Source: Caulobacter sp.
Lineage (GTDB): Bacteria > Pseudomonadota > Alphaproteobacteria > Caulobacterales > Caulobacteraceae
Assembly: GCA_030645575.1 (NCBI GenBank)
Contig: JAUSMJ010000048.1
Coordinates: 1 to 64,000 of the forward strand
Length of the DNA: 64,000 nt
Reading direction: 5' to 3'
A program made the position numbers and the translations under genes. Shown here one piece after another: positions 1 through 9,777 of this stretch; positions within the stretch are counted from its first letter, which is position 1, and every line of letters begins with the position of its first letter. The notes below the pieces were generated by a model. That model made no database searches and had not been told where the DNA came from. It saw nothing but the letters and a program-made list of their open reading frames with translations.

Positions 1-273
1 GGCGGCCTGGCCGTAGCAGAGCGCAGGTGAGCCGTTTCCAAGCTCTCCCCCCGCGAAGTGGGGGGAGGACCGCTTTCGAGCCCTAGCGAGAAAGCAGGAG
101 GCGGGCTCACAGGCGGTGGGGGTTTCGCGCCGTTCCCTTACACGCCGGCGTCCGCGGACGCGGCGCACGACCGCCGGTGGAAGTCCCGCCTCCTGGTTTG
201 TCGCTCACGCTCCAAACCTGTCCTCCGCCCCAAGGGCGGAGAGCAACGGCGCCGCGCCTCACCCCACAACGAA
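1..273. repeat. Intergenic palindrome cluster downstream of pnp
   Basis: No gene is supported here. Two short perfect palindromes are visible: an 8-bp arm pair at 45-52/60-67 (CTCCCCCC...GGGGGGAG) and another at 223-230/234-241 (CTCCGCCC...GGGCGGAG). A longer inverted pair joins about 93-104 (AGGAGGCGGG) with 184-195 (CCCGCCTCCT). This fits the REP/BIME-type intergenic palindromes seen elsewhere in the window. In the first plus-strand frame an open stretch ends at TGA 28-30 and could be the tail of a gene lying outside the window, but nine codons are too few to judge. Confidence 0.45.
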
Positions 274-301
274 AAAGGGCGGCCCTTGCGAGCCGCCCTT
301 T
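274..301 (-). terminator. Rho-independent terminator of the rpsO-pnp transcript
   Basis: Read on the minus strand this is a perfect 10-bp stem (AAAGGGCGGC / GCCGCCCTTT, 274-283 with 292-301) with an 8-nt loop, followed by a run of T residues. It lies 25 bases past the pnp stop codon, where an intrinsic terminator is expected. Confidence 0.85.
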
Positions 302-325
302 GACGTATCCCGGTTGCTCCGTCGC

Positions 326-2464
326 TTACGCGTCGGCGGCGGCTTCCTGCTTGGCCGACAGGTCTTCGCCGGTTTCCTGGTCGACGATCTTCATCGACAG
401 CTTGGTCTTGCCGCGATCATCGAAGCCGATGAGCTTCACCTTGACCATCTGGCCTTCGGTCAGCACGTCGGCCGGGCGCGAGACCCGTTCGTTGCTGATC
501 TGGCTGACGTGGACCAGGCCGTCCTTGGCGCCGAAGAAGTTCACGAAGGCGCCGAAGTCGACGACCTTGACGACCTTGCCGTTGTAGATGGCGCCCAGTT
601 CCGGCTCCGAAGCGATCGACTTGATCCATTCCTTGGCCGCGTCGATCTTGGCCTGGTCGGCGGCCGCGATCTTGATCGTGCCGTCTTCGCCGATGTCGAT
701 CTTGGCGCCGGTTTCGGCGGTGATCTCGCGGATCACCTTGCCGCCCGTGCCGATCACTTCGCGGATCTTGTCGACCGGGATCTTGATCGTCTCGATCTTC
801 GGGGCGAACTCGCCCAGCTCGGCGCGCGGCGCTTCCATGGCCTTGGCCATTTCGCCCAGGATGTGGTGACGGCCGGCTTTCGCCTGCTCGAGGGCCTGTT
901 TCATGATCGCTTCGGTGATGCCGGCGATCTTGATGTCCATCTGCAGGCTGGTGATGCCGTCCTCGGTGCCGGCGACCTTGAAGTCCATGTCGCCCAGGTG
1001 GTCTTCGTCACCCAGAATGTCCGACAGGACCGCGAAGCCGTCCTTCTCGAGGATCAGGCCCATGGCGATGCCGCTGACCGGCTTCTTCAGGGGCACGCCC
1101 GCGTCCATCAGCGCCAGCGAGGAGCCGCAGACCGTGGCCATCGAGGACGAGCCGTTGGACTCGGTGATCTCGGAGACCAGGCGGATGGTGTAGGGGAAGT
1201 CTTCCGCGCTCGGCAGCATCGGGCGGATCGCCCGCCAGGCCAGCTTGCCGTGGCCGACGTCGCGGCGGCTCGGCGCGCCCATGCGGCCCGTCTCCCCGAC
1301 CGAATAGGGCGGGAAGTTATAGTGCAGCATGAACTTCTCGTAATACTTGCCTTCCAGCGCGTCGATCAGCTGCTCGTCGTCGCCGGTGCCCAGGGTGGCC
1401 ACGACCAGGGCCTGGGTTTCGCCGCGCGTGAACAGGGCCGAGCCGTGGGCGCGGGGCAGGACGCCCACTTCGCCGACGATCTGGCGGACCTTGTCGACCG
1501 TGCGGCCGTCGATGCGGATGCCGGTGTCGAGAATGCCGCGACGGACCACGTCCGCTTCCAGCTCCTTGAACACCCCGGCCAGCTTGTTGACGTCGTAGCC
1601 GTCCGGATTGGCGTCGGACTTGCCCAGGGCGGTCATGGCCTTGCCCTTGGCCGCGCCGATGGCGTCCTGACGCAGGCCCTTCTTGACGATCTTGTAGCCG
1701 GCGGCGATGTCGGCCCCGACCAGATCCTTCATCTTCGCCTTCACCGCGTCGGTGTCTTCGGTTTCGAAGTCGAAGGGTTCCTTGGCCGCGTGTTCGGCCA
1801 GTTCGATGATCGCGTCGATCACCGGCTGCATGCCCTTGTGGGCGAAGGAGACGCCGCCCAGGACGACCTCTTCCGACAGCTCCTGGATTTCCGATTCAAC
1901 CATCATCACGGCGTCGGCGGTGCCGGCCACGACGAGGTCCATCCTGGTTTCCTTCATCTGGTCGAGCGTCGGGTTCAGGACGTACTCGCCATCGACGTAG
2001 CCCACGCGGGCGGCGGCGATCGGGCCCATGAACGGAGCGCCGGAGATGCACAGGGCGGCCGAGGCGCCGATCATGGCGATGATGTCCGGATCGTTCTCCA
2101 GGTCGTGGCTCAGCACGGTGGCGACGACCAGCACTTCATTCTTGAAGCCCTTGACGAACAGCGGGCGGATCGGACGGTCGATCAGGCGGCTGGTCAGGGT
2201 TTCTTTCTGCGACGGCGCGGTTTCGCGGCGCGGGAAGCTGCCGGGGATCTTGCCGGCGGCGTAGAATTTTTCCTGGTAGTTGACGGTCAGGGGGAAGAAG
2301 TCCTGGCCGGGCTTGGGGCTCTTGGCGAAGGTCACGGCGGCCAGAACGGTGGTGTCGCCATAGGTGACGACGACGGCGCCGTCGGCCTGGCGGGCGATGC
2401 GGCCGGTTTCGATGGTCAGCGGACGACCGCCCCATTCGATGGTCTTGCGTTTGATGTCGAACAT
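326..2464 (-). CDS. pnp: Polyribonucleotide nucleotidyltransferase (PNPase)
   Basis: Phosphorolytic 3'-to-5' exoribonuclease of the RNA degradosome; it can also add 3' tails. The 712-residue length is normal. Two RNase PH-like domains (about 12-142 and 325-460) flank a helical linker. The first carries the FPRRETAPS segment at about 77-85. A KH domain with the GxxG loop (VIGTGGK, about 570-576) and an S1 domain (about 623-692, with [11 protein letters not shown]) follow. It is the last gene of rbfA-truB-rpsO-pnp and is separated from rpsO by a 315-bp gap holding a long inverted repeat that may be processed by RNase III. Start ATG at 2462-2464. Confidence 0.98.
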   Translation of the reverse strand: MFDIKRKTIEWGGRPLTIETGRIARQADGAVVVTYGDTTVLAAVTFAKSPKPGQDFFPLTVNYQEKFYAAGKIPGSFPRRETAPSQKETLTSRLIDRPIRPLFVKGFKNEVLVVATVLSHDLENDPDIIAMIGASAALCISGAPFMGPIAAARVGYVDGEYVLNPTLDQMKETRMDLVVAGTADAVMMVESEIQELSEEVVLGGVSFAHKGMQPVIDAIIELAEHAAKEPFDFETEDTDAVKAKMKDLVGADIAAGYKIVKKGLRQDAIGAAKGKAMTALGKSDANPDGYDVNKLAGVFKELEADVVRRGILDTGIRIDGRTVDKVRQIVGEVGVLPRAHGSALFTRGETQALVVATLGTGDDEQLIDALEGKYYEKFMLHYNFPPYSVGETGRMGAPSRRDVGHGKLAWRAIRPMLPSAEDFPYTIRLVSEITESNGSSSMATVCGSSLALMDAGVPLKKPVSGIAMGLILEKDGFAVLSDILGDEDHLGDMDFKVAGTEDGITSLQMDIKIAGITEAIMKQALEQAKAGRHHILGEMAKAMEAPRAELGEFAPKIETIKIPVDKIREVIGTGGKVIREITAETGAKIDIGEDGTIKIAAADQAKIDAAKEWIKSIASEPELGAIYNGKVVKVVDFGAFVNFFGAKDGLVHVSQISNERVSRPADVLTEGQMVKVKLIGFDDRGKTKLSMKIVDQETGEDLSAKQEAAADA

Positions 2465-2662
2465 TTGGGTGTGTGTCTTTCTCTAGGTCCCGCAGGCGTA
2501 TTCCTGGCGGGGGCGGACAGGTGTCGTTTCCGAAATCCTCTCCAGATGTCAAGCCCGGTGAGGATTTCGATTGAACCCTCGTCGTACGGTCTTTGAGACC
2601 CTTTGGGTCCCGCCACTGCGTTCCAGAGCCTGGAGGAACGGGGTGGGTAGGTTCTTTTCCAC

Positions 2663-2764
2663 CGCTCATCCCCGCGAAGGCGGGGACCCAGGTGTTTTGG
2701 TTTCTGTCCGCTCACCCAGACCTTCAGAAAAAAGCCTGGGTCCCCGCTTTCGCGGGGATGAGCG
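2663..2764. repeat. 30-bp inverted repeat between rpsO and pnp
   Basis: The arms 2663-2692 and 2735-2764 are reverse complements over 30 bases with a single mismatch. Each arm is itself palindromic around CCCCGCGAA / TTCGCGGGG. The loop is 42 nt. The repeat begins 15 bases after the rpsO stop, so an rpsO-pnp transcript would fold into a long double-stranded stem ahead of pnp. The rest of 2465-2779 holds no gene. Confidence 0.85.
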
Positions 2765-2779
2765 GAACAGGGGGTTGGC

Positions 2780-3049
2780 CTAGCGGCGCAGGCCCAGCTT
2801 TTCGATGATCGCGGTGTAGCGGCCTTCGTCGGACGTCTTCAGGTGGTCGAGGAGACCGCGACGCTGGGACACCAGCTTCAGCAGGCCACGACGGCTGTGG
2901 TTGTCCTTCTTGTGGGTCTTGAAGTGCTCGGTCAGGTTGGCGATCCGTTCGGACAGGATCGCGACCTGGACCTCGGCGCTTCCGGTGTCGCCTTCGGTGC
3001 GGCCATGTTCGGAAATGAGCGCGGCCTTGCGCTCCAGCGTAATCGACAT
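2780..3049 (-). CDS. rpsO: 30S ribosomal protein S15
   Basis: Primary 16S rRNA-binding protein of the small-subunit platform. The 89-residue product matches the usual size and shows family features: an N-terminal stretch ending in [17 protein letters not shown], then [19 protein letters not shown] and a C-terminal [15 protein letters not shown] segment. It lies 15 bp after truB and upstream of pnp, the order conserved across proteobacteria. In E. coli S15 represses its own translation through a pseudoknot in its leader. The leader here is very short (truB stop to ATG), so that control is not evident. Confidence 0.98.
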   Translation of the reverse strand: MSITLERKAALISEHGRTEGDTGSAEVQVAILSERIANLTEHFKTHKKDNHSRRGLLKLVSQRRGLLDHLKTSDEGRYTAIIEKLGLRR

Positions 3050-3064
3050 CGGTTAAGTCTCCGC

Positions 3065-3997
3065 TCAGGCTTGAATAAAGACCCGGACGGGATTGAGCCT
3101 TCCCGCGCGCATCTCGGCCAGGGCCACCAGTCTTGTCCCGTCCATGGCCGAAACGAGTCGCGAGCCGCCGGTGAGGCGGGCCTTGAGCGTCTCGACCTGT
3201 CTGGGAACCAGAACGATGGGTCGTCCCTGCGCCAGCCGGAAGGCGTCCTCCGCGGTCACGGCCAGCGCCGGGATGTCGTCCAGCGCGGTCTCGACCGGGA
3301 GCAGAACCTCCGGAAGCGCGGCCTTATGGCTCAAATTTTCCAGATTTTCCAGCGTTATCGCACGATCTTCCCCGAACGGTCCGACCCGCGTGCGGCGCAG
3401 CTGGCTGACGTGCGCGCAGGCGCCCAGCGCCTCGGCGAGATCGCGGACGATGGCGCGGACGTAGGTCCCCTTGCCGCACTCGACCTCGATCTCGATGTGG
3501 TCGGCGTCGGGGACGGCGCTGACCCGCGCCGAATGGATGGTCACCGCGCGGGGCTTGAGCTCCATCGCCGTGCCCGCGCGGGCCAGGTCGTAGGCGCGCT
3601 CGCCATCGACCTTGACCGCCGAATAGTCGGGCGGGATCTGCTGGATCTCGCCGACGAAGGCCGGCAGGGCGGCCTCGACCTGCTCGCGGGTCGGGCGCAC
3701 GTCGGACGTGGCCGTGGTCTCGCCCTCGCGGTCGAGGGTGGTGGTCGAGCGGCCCCATTCGACGGTGAAGCGATAGGCCTTGTCGGCGTCCATCATGAAC
3801 GGCACGGTCTTGGTCGCTTCGCCCAGCGCGATCGGCAACACGCCGGTGGCCAGCGGGTCCAGCGTGCCGGCGTGGCCGGCCTTCTGGGCCTTGAACAGCC
3901 AGCGCACCTTGCCCACCGCCTGGGTCGAGCCGAAGTCATAGGGCTTGTCGAGGCAGATCCAGCCGTTGACGATCTCGCCCTTCTTGCGGCGGGCCAT
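3065..3997 (-). CDS. truB: tRNA pseudouridine(55) synthase TruB
   Basis: Makes pseudouridine 55 in the T-loop of tRNAs. The 310-residue protein carries the TruB motif [19 protein letters not shown], with the catalytic aspartate at about residue 47, and the downstream segment [16 protein letters not shown]. The C-terminal part (about 230-310) corresponds to the PUA-like tail. It starts 2 bases after the rbfA stop codon and is followed at 15 bp by rpsO, so the three genes are almost certainly co-transcribed. Confidence 0.97.
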   Translation of the reverse strand: MARRKKGEIVNGWICLDKPYDFGSTQAVGKVRWLFKAQKAGHAGTLDPLATGVLPIALGEATKTVPFMMDADKAYRFTVEWGRSTTTLDREGETTATSDVRPTREQVEAALPAFVGEIQQIPPDYSAVKVDGERAYDLARAGTAMELKPRAVTIHSARVSAVPDADHIEIEVECGKGTYVRAIVRDLAEALGACAHVSQLRRTRVGPFGEDRAITLENLENLSHKAALPEVLLPVETALDDIPALAVTAEDAFRLAQGRPIVLVPRQVETLKARLTGGSRLVSAMDGTRLVALAEMRAGRLNPVRVFIQA

Positions 3998-3999
3998 GC

Positions 4000-4446
4000 T
4001 CAGTCTTCCCCGGCGTCGTCGGGCTGGAGATCCTTCTGGACCAGCGGATTGTCGAACAGGCTGTCGATCCGCGCGGCGTGGGCGAAGCTGTCGTCGTGGA
4101 AGAACTTCAGGTCCGGGGTGAAGCGCATGTCGATGACCCGGCCCAGCCGCCCGCGCAGCAGCTTGGCCGCGCCGTTCAGCGCCTTGACCACGTCCTGGGT
4201 CGCCGCGCCGGTCACCCCGGCCCCGAGCGGCTCGACGAAACAGATGGCGTGCTTGAGGTCGCTGCTCATGCGCACCTCGGACACCGTCACCGAGACGTCG
4301 GCCAGCACCGGATCGGCCAGATGCTCCTCGCGCAGGATCTCGACCAGGGCGTGGCGGATCAGCTCGCCGGCGCGCAGCTGGCGCTGCGAGGGGCCCGACG
4401 GGGCGGCGTGACGGGATTTCCCGTGGCGGGGGGAGGCGCGTGACAT
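4000..4446 (-). CDS. rbfA: 30S ribosome-binding factor RbfA
   Basis: Single KH-like-domain assembly factor for late 16S rRNA maturation and cold adaptation. The 148-residue product has an Arg/Ser/Pro-rich basic N-terminus (about 1-22) and then the RbfA core: [34 protein letters not shown] and a C-terminal [20 protein letters not shown]. The genes usually found before rbfA (nusA, infB) are absent; a dienelactone-hydrolase-like gene lies upstream instead, so the operon is split as in some other alphaproteobacteria. Confidence 0.96.
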   Translation of the reverse strand: MSRASPRHGKSRHAAPSGPSQRQLRAGELIRHALVEILREEHLADPVLADVSVTVSEVRMSSDLKHAICFVEPLGAGVTGAATQDVVKALNGAAKLLRGRLGRVIDMRFTPDLKFFHDDSFAHAARIDSLFDNPLVQKDLQPDDAGED

Positions 4447-4504
4447 GGTCGGTATCCTGTCGCCGAGAGGGGATCGAACCCGGTGCGGCGGAAAGGGGCG
4501 GCTT

Positions 4505-5311
<807 letters not shown>

Positions 5312-5381
5312 CTGATCCCTCCCCTTCATGGGGAGGGATAGTCGGCGAAGCCGACAGGGTGGGGAAGTGGATAAAGGCCGT

Positions 5382-5479
5382 GCGTCCTTCGACACGCACC
5401 CTTCGGGCGCTGCTCAGGATGACGTGCGTTTGCGTACGTCATGGTGAGCAGCCGGCGCAGCCGGCGTGTCGAACCACGC
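5382..5479 (-). repeat. Dispersed ~95-bp palindromic element, copy 1
   Basis: An imperfect palindrome whose halves share the core TTCGACACGC...GCTGCTCA and centre on two ACGT-containing arms (GATGACGT / ACGTCAT). The same element recurs at 50250-50343 and 52930-53025, here in the opposite orientation. It lies between two minus-strand genes. Confidence 0.75.
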
Positions 5480-5483
5480 AGAG

Positions 5484-6050
5484 CTACGACCCCGGCCTGC
5501 CGTAGTCGGGGCGGAACACGCGGTCGGTGACGCCGTCGTTGATCGGGCCGGGCATGCGCCATTCGCCGCGGAAGGTGAAATCCATGGCCGCGCACAGCCT
5601 GGGCTCGCCCGTGACCGGGTCGTCGCCGAAGGCGTGGACGCGCAGGTCGCGGTGCGGGGCGATGGTCCCGATCGACAGCCAGCCGGCCTTCGAGCCGGGG
5701 CAGAAGGCCTGGATCATCACCTTGCCCTCGGCGGCCCCGGGATCGATCTCGTAGAGGGTCCCGTTCCCGGCGTCGGCGCCCATCAGGGTGTCGAGCTTGC
5801 GGTTGGTCGCCCCGTCGCTCGACGGGTGGGGCACGACGCCCACCGCCACGGCCGTGGCGCGCACGGCCAGCACCCGCGTGCGGAAGAAGGACTTGGTGAA
5901 GACGAAGGTCAGACCGGCCCCGGTCAGCCGCTTGGCCGCCGGCGAGGCCGAGTCATAGGACACCATCCGCTTCTGAGCGGCCCAGGCGGGCGCGGCGCCG
6001 GCGGACAGGACCAGAGCCGCCAGGGCGGCGGTGGCGAGGGGGCGGAACAT
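5484..6050 (-). CDS. Exported protein of unknown function
   Basis: A 188-residue protein that I do not recognise. It begins with a clear Sec signal peptide (hydrophobic LATAALAALVLSAGAAPAWA, cleavage near residue 25). The mature part has two cysteines (QAFCPGSK and RLCAAMDF) that could form a disulfide, and a Gly/Asp-rich middle. It is followed upstream, 9 bp away, by another exported protein gene (DUF2939-like), so the two probably share a transcript. No enzymatic motif was seen. Confidence 0.7.
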   Translation of the reverse strand: MFRPLATAALAALVLSAGAAPAWAAQKRMVSYDSASPAAKRLTGAGLTFVFTKSFFRTRVLAVRATAVAVGVVPHPSSDGATNRKLDTLMGADAGNGTLYEIDPGAAEGKVMIQAFCPGSKAGWLSIGTIAPHRDLRVHAFGDDPVTGEPRLCAAMDFTFRGEWRMPGPINDGVTDRVFRPDYGRPGS

Positions 6051-6059
6051 GGCGAGCCT

Positions 6060-6581
6060 TCAGGAAATCTTGCGCTTGCCGCGCAGGTCGGAGAGGTCGC
6101 CCTCGAAGCCGGACAGCTTCCAGGTCCCCCCGACATTGGTGAACACCAGCAGGCAGGGCCCGTTCTTCTTCTTCGTCGCGCAGACCCGGCCGTCGTCGAG
6201 GTATTTCAGCGATCCGCCGATCGCCAGCCGGTCGGGCAGCGGCTTGTCGGGCGTATAGCCATAGTAGCGGGCCGCGGCGCGGAACACCTCCGGCCGGATC
6301 AGGGCCTCGACCGCGACGTCGGCCAGGCTCGGCGCCAGCAGGGCGGCCACGGCGCGGGCCCCGTCGTCCATGTCGGCGCGGCTGGTCTCGCGCATCAGCC
6401 GGCCCTCGAGCGACTGCTTCAGCGCCTTGCGGTCGACGTAGCGGTCGAATGCGGCCCGGTCGTCGTCGCGAATGGCGACCAGCAGGCTGTGCACGTCCCC
6501 GGCCGCGTCGAACCGGCTGGCGGTGGCGCAGCCGGCCAGGGCAAGGGCGGCGAGCGCGAGGAGGGCGAACGTGCGGATCAT
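6060..6581 (-). CDS. DUF2939-like lipoprotein
   Basis: A 173-residue predicted lipoprotein. The signal peptide ends in the lipobox LALAGC (Cys at residue 18). The next segment, ASRFDAAGDVHSLLVAIRDDDRAAFDRYVDRKALKQSLEGRL, matches the layout of DUF2939 proteins, in which a short helix precedes a D-x-VDxxALxxSL region. The C-terminal half ends in FTNVGGTWKLSGFEGDL. Function unknown. Family assignment is from motif memory and is moderately sure; that it is an exported lipoprotein is well supported. Confidence 0.72.
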   Translation of the reverse strand: MIRTFALLALAALALAGCATASRFDAAGDVHSLLVAIRDDDRAAFDRYVDRKALKQSLEGRLMRETSRADMDDGARAVAALLAPSLADVAVEALIRPEVFRAAARYYGYTPDKPLPDRLAIGGSLKYLDDGRVCATKKKNGPCLLVFTNVGGTWKLSGFEGDLSDLRGKRKIS

Positions 6582-6603
6582 GGCGGTTTCCTTCGCCCCG
6601 ATC

Positions 6604-6720
6604 CTAGGCGGAAATGGGGCGGTCCGCGCCCGGCGTCAGCATCAGCCAGGCGACCAGCGCCACGGGCAGGCCGAACAGGAAGGCGTGCACCAGCAGGCTC
6701 TCGGCCAGCGCGGCGTCCAC
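6604..6720 (-). CDS. Possible 38-residue membrane peptide after bioB
   Basis: Directly after the bioB stop codon, in the same frame, an open stretch runs to TAG at 6604-6606. From the GTG at 6718-6720 it encodes a 38-residue peptide whose core (LLVHAFLFGLPVALVAWLML) looks like one transmembrane helix. No good ribosome-binding site is seen, so it may rely on coupling to bioB or may not be translated. It could also be what remains of a longer BioB tail after a new stop arose. Confidence 0.3.
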   Translation of the reverse strand: MDAALAESLLVHAFLFGLPVALVAWLMLTPGADRPISA

Positions 6721-6756
6721 GGGCGGCGCGGCATTGGCCGGGGCCGGCCCCGGCCC

Positions 6757-7773
6757 TCACGGCAGGGTCGGCGCCCGTTCCGTTTCGACCCCCATCGGCC
6801 GCATGCCCAGATCCTTCAGCAGCAGGCTGTCCTCGTCCTGCCCCGGCAGGGGCGTGGTCAGCAGCTTGCCGCCGATGAAGATCGAGTTGGCGCCGGCGAG
6901 GAAGCAGAGGGCCTGGGTCTCGCGGCTCATGGCGTCGCGGCCGGCCGACAGGCGGACCATGGATTTGGGGCAGACCAGCCGGGCCACCGCCACGGTGCGC
7001 ACGAACTCGATGCCGTCGATCTCGCCGTCGCGTTTGACCTGGTCGCCCAGCGGCGTGCCGGCGATCGGAACCAGGGCGTTGACCGGCAGGCTGTCCGGAT
7101 GCACCGGCAGCGTCGCCAGCTGGTGCAGGAAGCTGGCGCGGTCGATCCGGCTCTCGCCCATGCCGACGATGCCGCCGCAGCAGGTCGAGATGCCCGCGTC
7201 GCGCACGTGCTGAAGGGTGTCCAGCCGGTCGTCGTAGGTCCGCGTGGTGACGACCTGGTCGTAATACTCCGGCGAGGTGTCGAGGTTGTGGTTGTAGTAG
7301 TCGAGGCCGGCGTCTCTGAGGGCCACGGCCTGCTCGGCCTTGAGCATGCCCAATGTCACGCAGGTCTCCAGACCCAGCGCCTTCACCCCGGTGATCATCT
7401 CGGCCACGCGCGGCAGGTCACGGTCCTTCAGATCGCGCCAGGCGGCGCCCATGCAGAAGCGCTGCGCCCCGCCGTCCTGGGCGGCCTTCGCCGCCGTCAG
7501 CACGTCCTCAAGCGCCATCAGCTTCTCGGCCTTGAGGCCGGTGTTGAAGCTGGCCGACTGGCTGCAGTAGCCGCAATTCTCGGCGCAGCCGCCGGTCTTG
7601 ACCGACAGCAGCTGCGACAGCTGCAGTTCGGTCGGATCGAACCAGCGCCGGTGCACGCCGGCGGCCTGGAACACCAGCTCGGTGAACGGCAGGTCGAACA
7701 GCGCCTCGATCTCCCCGCGCGTCCAGTCGTGGCGCGGCAGGGCGGGATCGGCGAAACGGACGGGCGCGTTCAT
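6757..7773 (-). CDS. bioB: Biotin synthase
   Basis: Radical-SAM enzyme that inserts sulfur into dethiobiotin. The 338-residue protein carries the CxxxCxxC cluster motif as CAENCGYC (Cys 63, 67, 70) and typical BioB segments: [37 protein letters not shown], and the C-terminal [23 protein letters not shown]. The ATG at 7771-7773 is preceded by GGAG and fits the family start; an upstream in-frame start would run through the regulatory palindrome. It is divergent from ahcY across a 184-bp control region. No other bio genes are nearby. Confidence 0.96.
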   Translation of the reverse strand: MNAPVRFADPALPRHDWTRGEIEALFDLPFTELVFQAAGVHRRWFDPTELQLSQLLSVKTGGCAENCGYCSQSASFNTGLKAEKLMALEDVLTAAKAAQDGGAQRFCMGAAWRDLKDRDLPRVAEMITGVKALGLETCVTLGMLKAEQAVALRDAGLDYYNHNLDTSPEYYDQVVTTRTYDDRLDTLQHVRDAGISTCCGGIVGMGESRIDRASFLHQLATLPVHPDSLPVNALVPIAGTPLGDQVKRDGEIDGIEFVRTVAVARLVCPKSMVRLSAGRDAMSRETQALCFLAGANSIFIGGKLLTTPLPGQDEDSLLLKDLGMRPMGVETERAPTLP

Positions 7774-7868
7774 GCGGGATATCTCCGGTCTGGCGACGCC
7801 TTCTAGCCAACCTCCCGCGCTCGCGCGACCCGGAATGAGCCGAAAGGAAAACGCCCCTCCCCGCGCAA

Positions 7869-7890
7869 CACATAAAGATATCTTTATGTG
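7869..7890. promoter_or_regulatory. Perfect 22-bp palindrome in the bioB-ahcY control region (SahR-like operator)
   Basis: The core CATAAAGATATCTTTATG plus two more matching bases on each side is a perfect palindrome, AT-rich in a GC-rich setting, and is framed by GCAACA (7865-7870) and TGTTGC (7893-7898). It lies just upstream of the probable ahcY promoter. Palindromes of this kind before S-adenosylhomocysteine hydrolase and methionine genes are known as sites for the ArsR-family repressor SahR. The match to that motif is from memory; the palindrome itself is certain. Confidence 0.7.
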
Positions 7891-7894
7891 ATTG

Positions 7895-7923
7895 TTGCGA
7901 CGGGAGCCGCGGGCCGCTATAGA
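7895..7923 (+). promoter_or_regulatory. Probable ahcY promoter
   Basis: TTGCGAC (7895-7901) and GCTATAGA (7916-7923) are separated by 14 bp, which resembles the Caulobacter housekeeping promoter form (TTGaC, N10-14, GCTANA). It is placed about 35 bp before the ahcY GTG and immediately after the palindrome at 7869-7890, so a bound regulator would touch the -35 region. Confidence 0.5.
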
Positions 7924-7957
7924 GCCGGGCTGACATCTATGGACAGGAGTCCCCCGC

Positions 7958-9349
7958 GTGACCGACAGCATCGTGCGCGACATCGCGCTGGCCGACTATG
8001 GCCGCAAGGAAATCGCCATCGCCGAGACCGAGATGCCCGGCCTGATGGCGCTGCGGCATGAGTTCGGCAAGGACCAGCCGCTGAAGGGCGCGCGCATCGC
8101 CGGCTCGCTGCACATGACCATCCAGACGGCCGTGCTGATCGAGACGCTGAAGGCGCTGGGCGCCGACGTGCGCTGGGCCAGCTGCAACATCTTCTCGACC
8201 CAGGACCACGCCGCGGCCGGCATCGCCGCCACCGGCACCCCGGTCTTCGCCATCAAGGGCGAGAGCCTCTACGAGTACTGGCAGTACACGCACAAGATTT
8301 TCGAATGGTCGGACGGCGGCTATCCGAACCTGATCCTCGACGACGGCGGCGACGCGACCCTGCTCTGCGTGCTGGGCCCCAAGGCCGAGAAGGACCCGAC
8401 CCTGCTCGACCACCCGACCAACGAGGAGGAAGAAGCCCTCTACGCGGTGATGAAGACCTATCTGGCCGAGAAGCCGGGCTTCTATTCGGCCATCGCCGCC
8501 TCGATCACCGGCGTCTCGGAAGAGACCACCACGGGCGTGCACCGCCTCTACCAGCTGGCCGCCAAGGGCGAGCTGCCGTTCCCGGCGATCAACGTCAACG
8601 ACAGCGTGACCAAGTCCAAGTTCGACAACCTCTATGGCTGCCGCGAGAGCCTGGTCGACGCCATCCGCCGCGGCACCGACGTGATGCTGTCGGGCAAGGT
8701 CGCGGTGGTCTGCGGTTACGGCGACGTGGGCAAGGGCTCGGCCGCTTCGCTGCGCCAGGGCGGCGCCCGGGTGAAGGTCACCGAGGTCGATCCGATCTGC
8801 GCCCTGCAGGCGGCGATGGAAGGCTATGAGGTTGTCACGCTGGATGACGCGGCGGGCGAGGCCGACATCTTCGTCACCGCCACCGGCAACAAGGATGTGA
8901 TCACCGTCGATCACATGCGCCGTATGCGGAACAACGCCATCGTCTGCAACATCGGCCACTTCGACAGCGAGATTCAGGTCGCGGGCCTGAAGAACTTCAA
9001 GTGGGACGAGATCAAGCCGCAGGTCCACCACATCGAATTCCCGGACGGCAAGAAGATCATCCTGCTGTCCGAAGGCCGGCTGGTGAACCTGGGCAACGCC
9101 ACTGGCCACCCCAGCTTCGTGATGTCGGCCTCGTTCACCAACCAGACCCTGGCCCAGATCGAACTGTGGACCAACCTCAAGGCCTACGAGAACCAAGTCT
9201 ACACCCTGCCCAAGCACCTGGATGAAAAGGTCGCCATGCTGCACCTGGGCAAGCTGGGCGCGAAGCTGACCGTGCTGCGCAAGGACCAGGCCGACTACAT
9301 CGGCGTGCCGGAAGCGGGCCCGTTCAAGCCGGATCATTACCGGTACTAG
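7958..9349 (+). CDS. ahcY: Adenosylhomocysteinase
   Basis: NAD-dependent enzyme that splits S-adenosylhomocysteine to adenosine and homocysteine, recycling the product of SAM methylations. The 463-residue length is that of the bacterial form with its internal insert. Typical stretches are present: [21 protein letters not shown], the NAD-binding [28 protein letters not shown] and the C-terminal FKPDHYRY. The GTG start is preceded by CAGGAGT. A perfect palindrome and a promoter-like pair lie upstream. Confidence 0.98.
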   Translation: MTDSIVRDIALADYGRKEIAIAETEMPGLMALRHEFGKDQPLKGARIAGSLHMTIQTAVLIETLKALGADVRWASCNIFSTQDHAAAGIAATGTPVFAIKGESLYEYWQYTHKIFEWSDGGYPNLILDDGGDATLLCVLGPKAEKDPTLLDHPTNEEEEALYAVMKTYLAEKPGFYSAIAASITGVSEETTTGVHRLYQLAAKGELPFPAINVNDSVTKSKFDNLYGCRESLVDAIRRGTDVMLSGKVAVVCGYGDVGKGSAASLRQGGARVKVTEVDPICALQAAMEGYEVVTLDDAAGEADIFVTATGNKDVITVDHMRRMRNNAIVCNIGHFDSEIQVAGLKNFKWDEIKPQVHHIEFPDGKKIILLSEGRLVNLGNATGHPSFVMSASFTNQTLAQIELWTNLKAYENQVYTLPKHLDEKVAMLHLGKLGAKLTVLRKDQADYIGVPEAGPFKPDHYRY

Positions 9350-9392
9350 GCTGAGGTCTGCCGCCTACCCAACGACCGACCGAGCATCTTCT

Positions 9393-9542
9393 CCCTTCCT
9401 CCTCGATGGAGGAAGGGCCGGGGATGGAGGTGTGGCTACGGTGTTGGGGGAAGGGCGCCATTGGGCGCCGGCGCCATCAGCGCTTTTCGCCAAACTTCAG
9501 CGGCCACACCACCACCCAACCCTCCTCCATCGAGGAGGAGGG
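9393..9542. repeat. Paired palindromes after ahcY (REP-like)
   Basis: Two stem-loops: arms 9393-9402/9408-9417 (CCCTTCCTCC...GGAGGAAGGG) and arms 9520-9528/9534-9542 (CCCTCCTCC...GGAGGAGGG). The flanks of the two stems are also partly inverted copies (GGATGGAGGTGTGGC against GCCACACCACCACCC), so the unit looks like a BIME. The first stem could end the ahcY transcript, though it lacks a T tract. No gene is seen in 9350-9601. Confidence 0.6.
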
Positions 9543-9601
9543 CTTTCGCTGTTTTCGGCGCCGTCCGTTGGAAATCCTCGGCAATCCTGCTTAGGCAGGC
9601 G

Positions 9602-9748
9602 TCACGCGGGCCGCTCATCCCCCGGGGTCGGCGGCTCGTCGGCGGCGCTGATCCACTGATTGAGCGAAACGCCATCCTCGCGGGCCAGCCGCTGGGCGGC
9701 GGTCTTCACCGACGTCGGCAGTTTCAGCGGGCAGGAGGTCTTGCTCAT
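9602..9748 (-). CDS. Short ribbon-helix-helix (HicB-type) protein, probably C-terminally shortened
   Basis: A 48-residue product whose first 35 residues match the small RHH/HicB-like antitoxin pattern: beta strand SCPLKLP, then TSVKTAAQRLAREDGVSLNQWISAA. In full-length relatives that last motif continues as a helix (typically ending AEKIAAL); here it breaks into a Pro/Asp-rich tail (DEPPTPGDERPA). The ATG at 9746-9748 has AGGAGG-type spacing only weakly. No partner toxin gene is adjacent, so this is likely a remnant or an orphan regulator. Confidence 0.55.
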   Translation of the reverse strand: MSKTSCPLKLPTSVKTAAQRLAREDGVSLNQWISAADEPPTPGDERPA

Positions 9749-9777
9749 GGCCTCAGCTCCAACATGGCGGCGCGCGG

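Noticed and set aside
1-30. C-terminal end of a plus-strand gene (stop TGA at 28-30)
   Set aside because: Only nine codons are visible, too few to tell coding from chance.
116-2596. An 826-codon open frame on the plus strand opposite pnp
   Set aside because: It mirrors the codon pattern of pnp; such antisense frames are normal in GC-rich DNA, and the product is Asp/Leu/Arg-biased with no known domain.
7774-7957. A BioR box controlling bioB
   Set aside because: No TTATCTATAA-type sequence was found; the only strong palindrome has a different core.
9436-9675. An open frame of 79 codons on the minus strand over the palindromes after ahcY
   Set aside because: It runs through hairpin sequence, is out of frame with the RHH gene and has no recognisable content.
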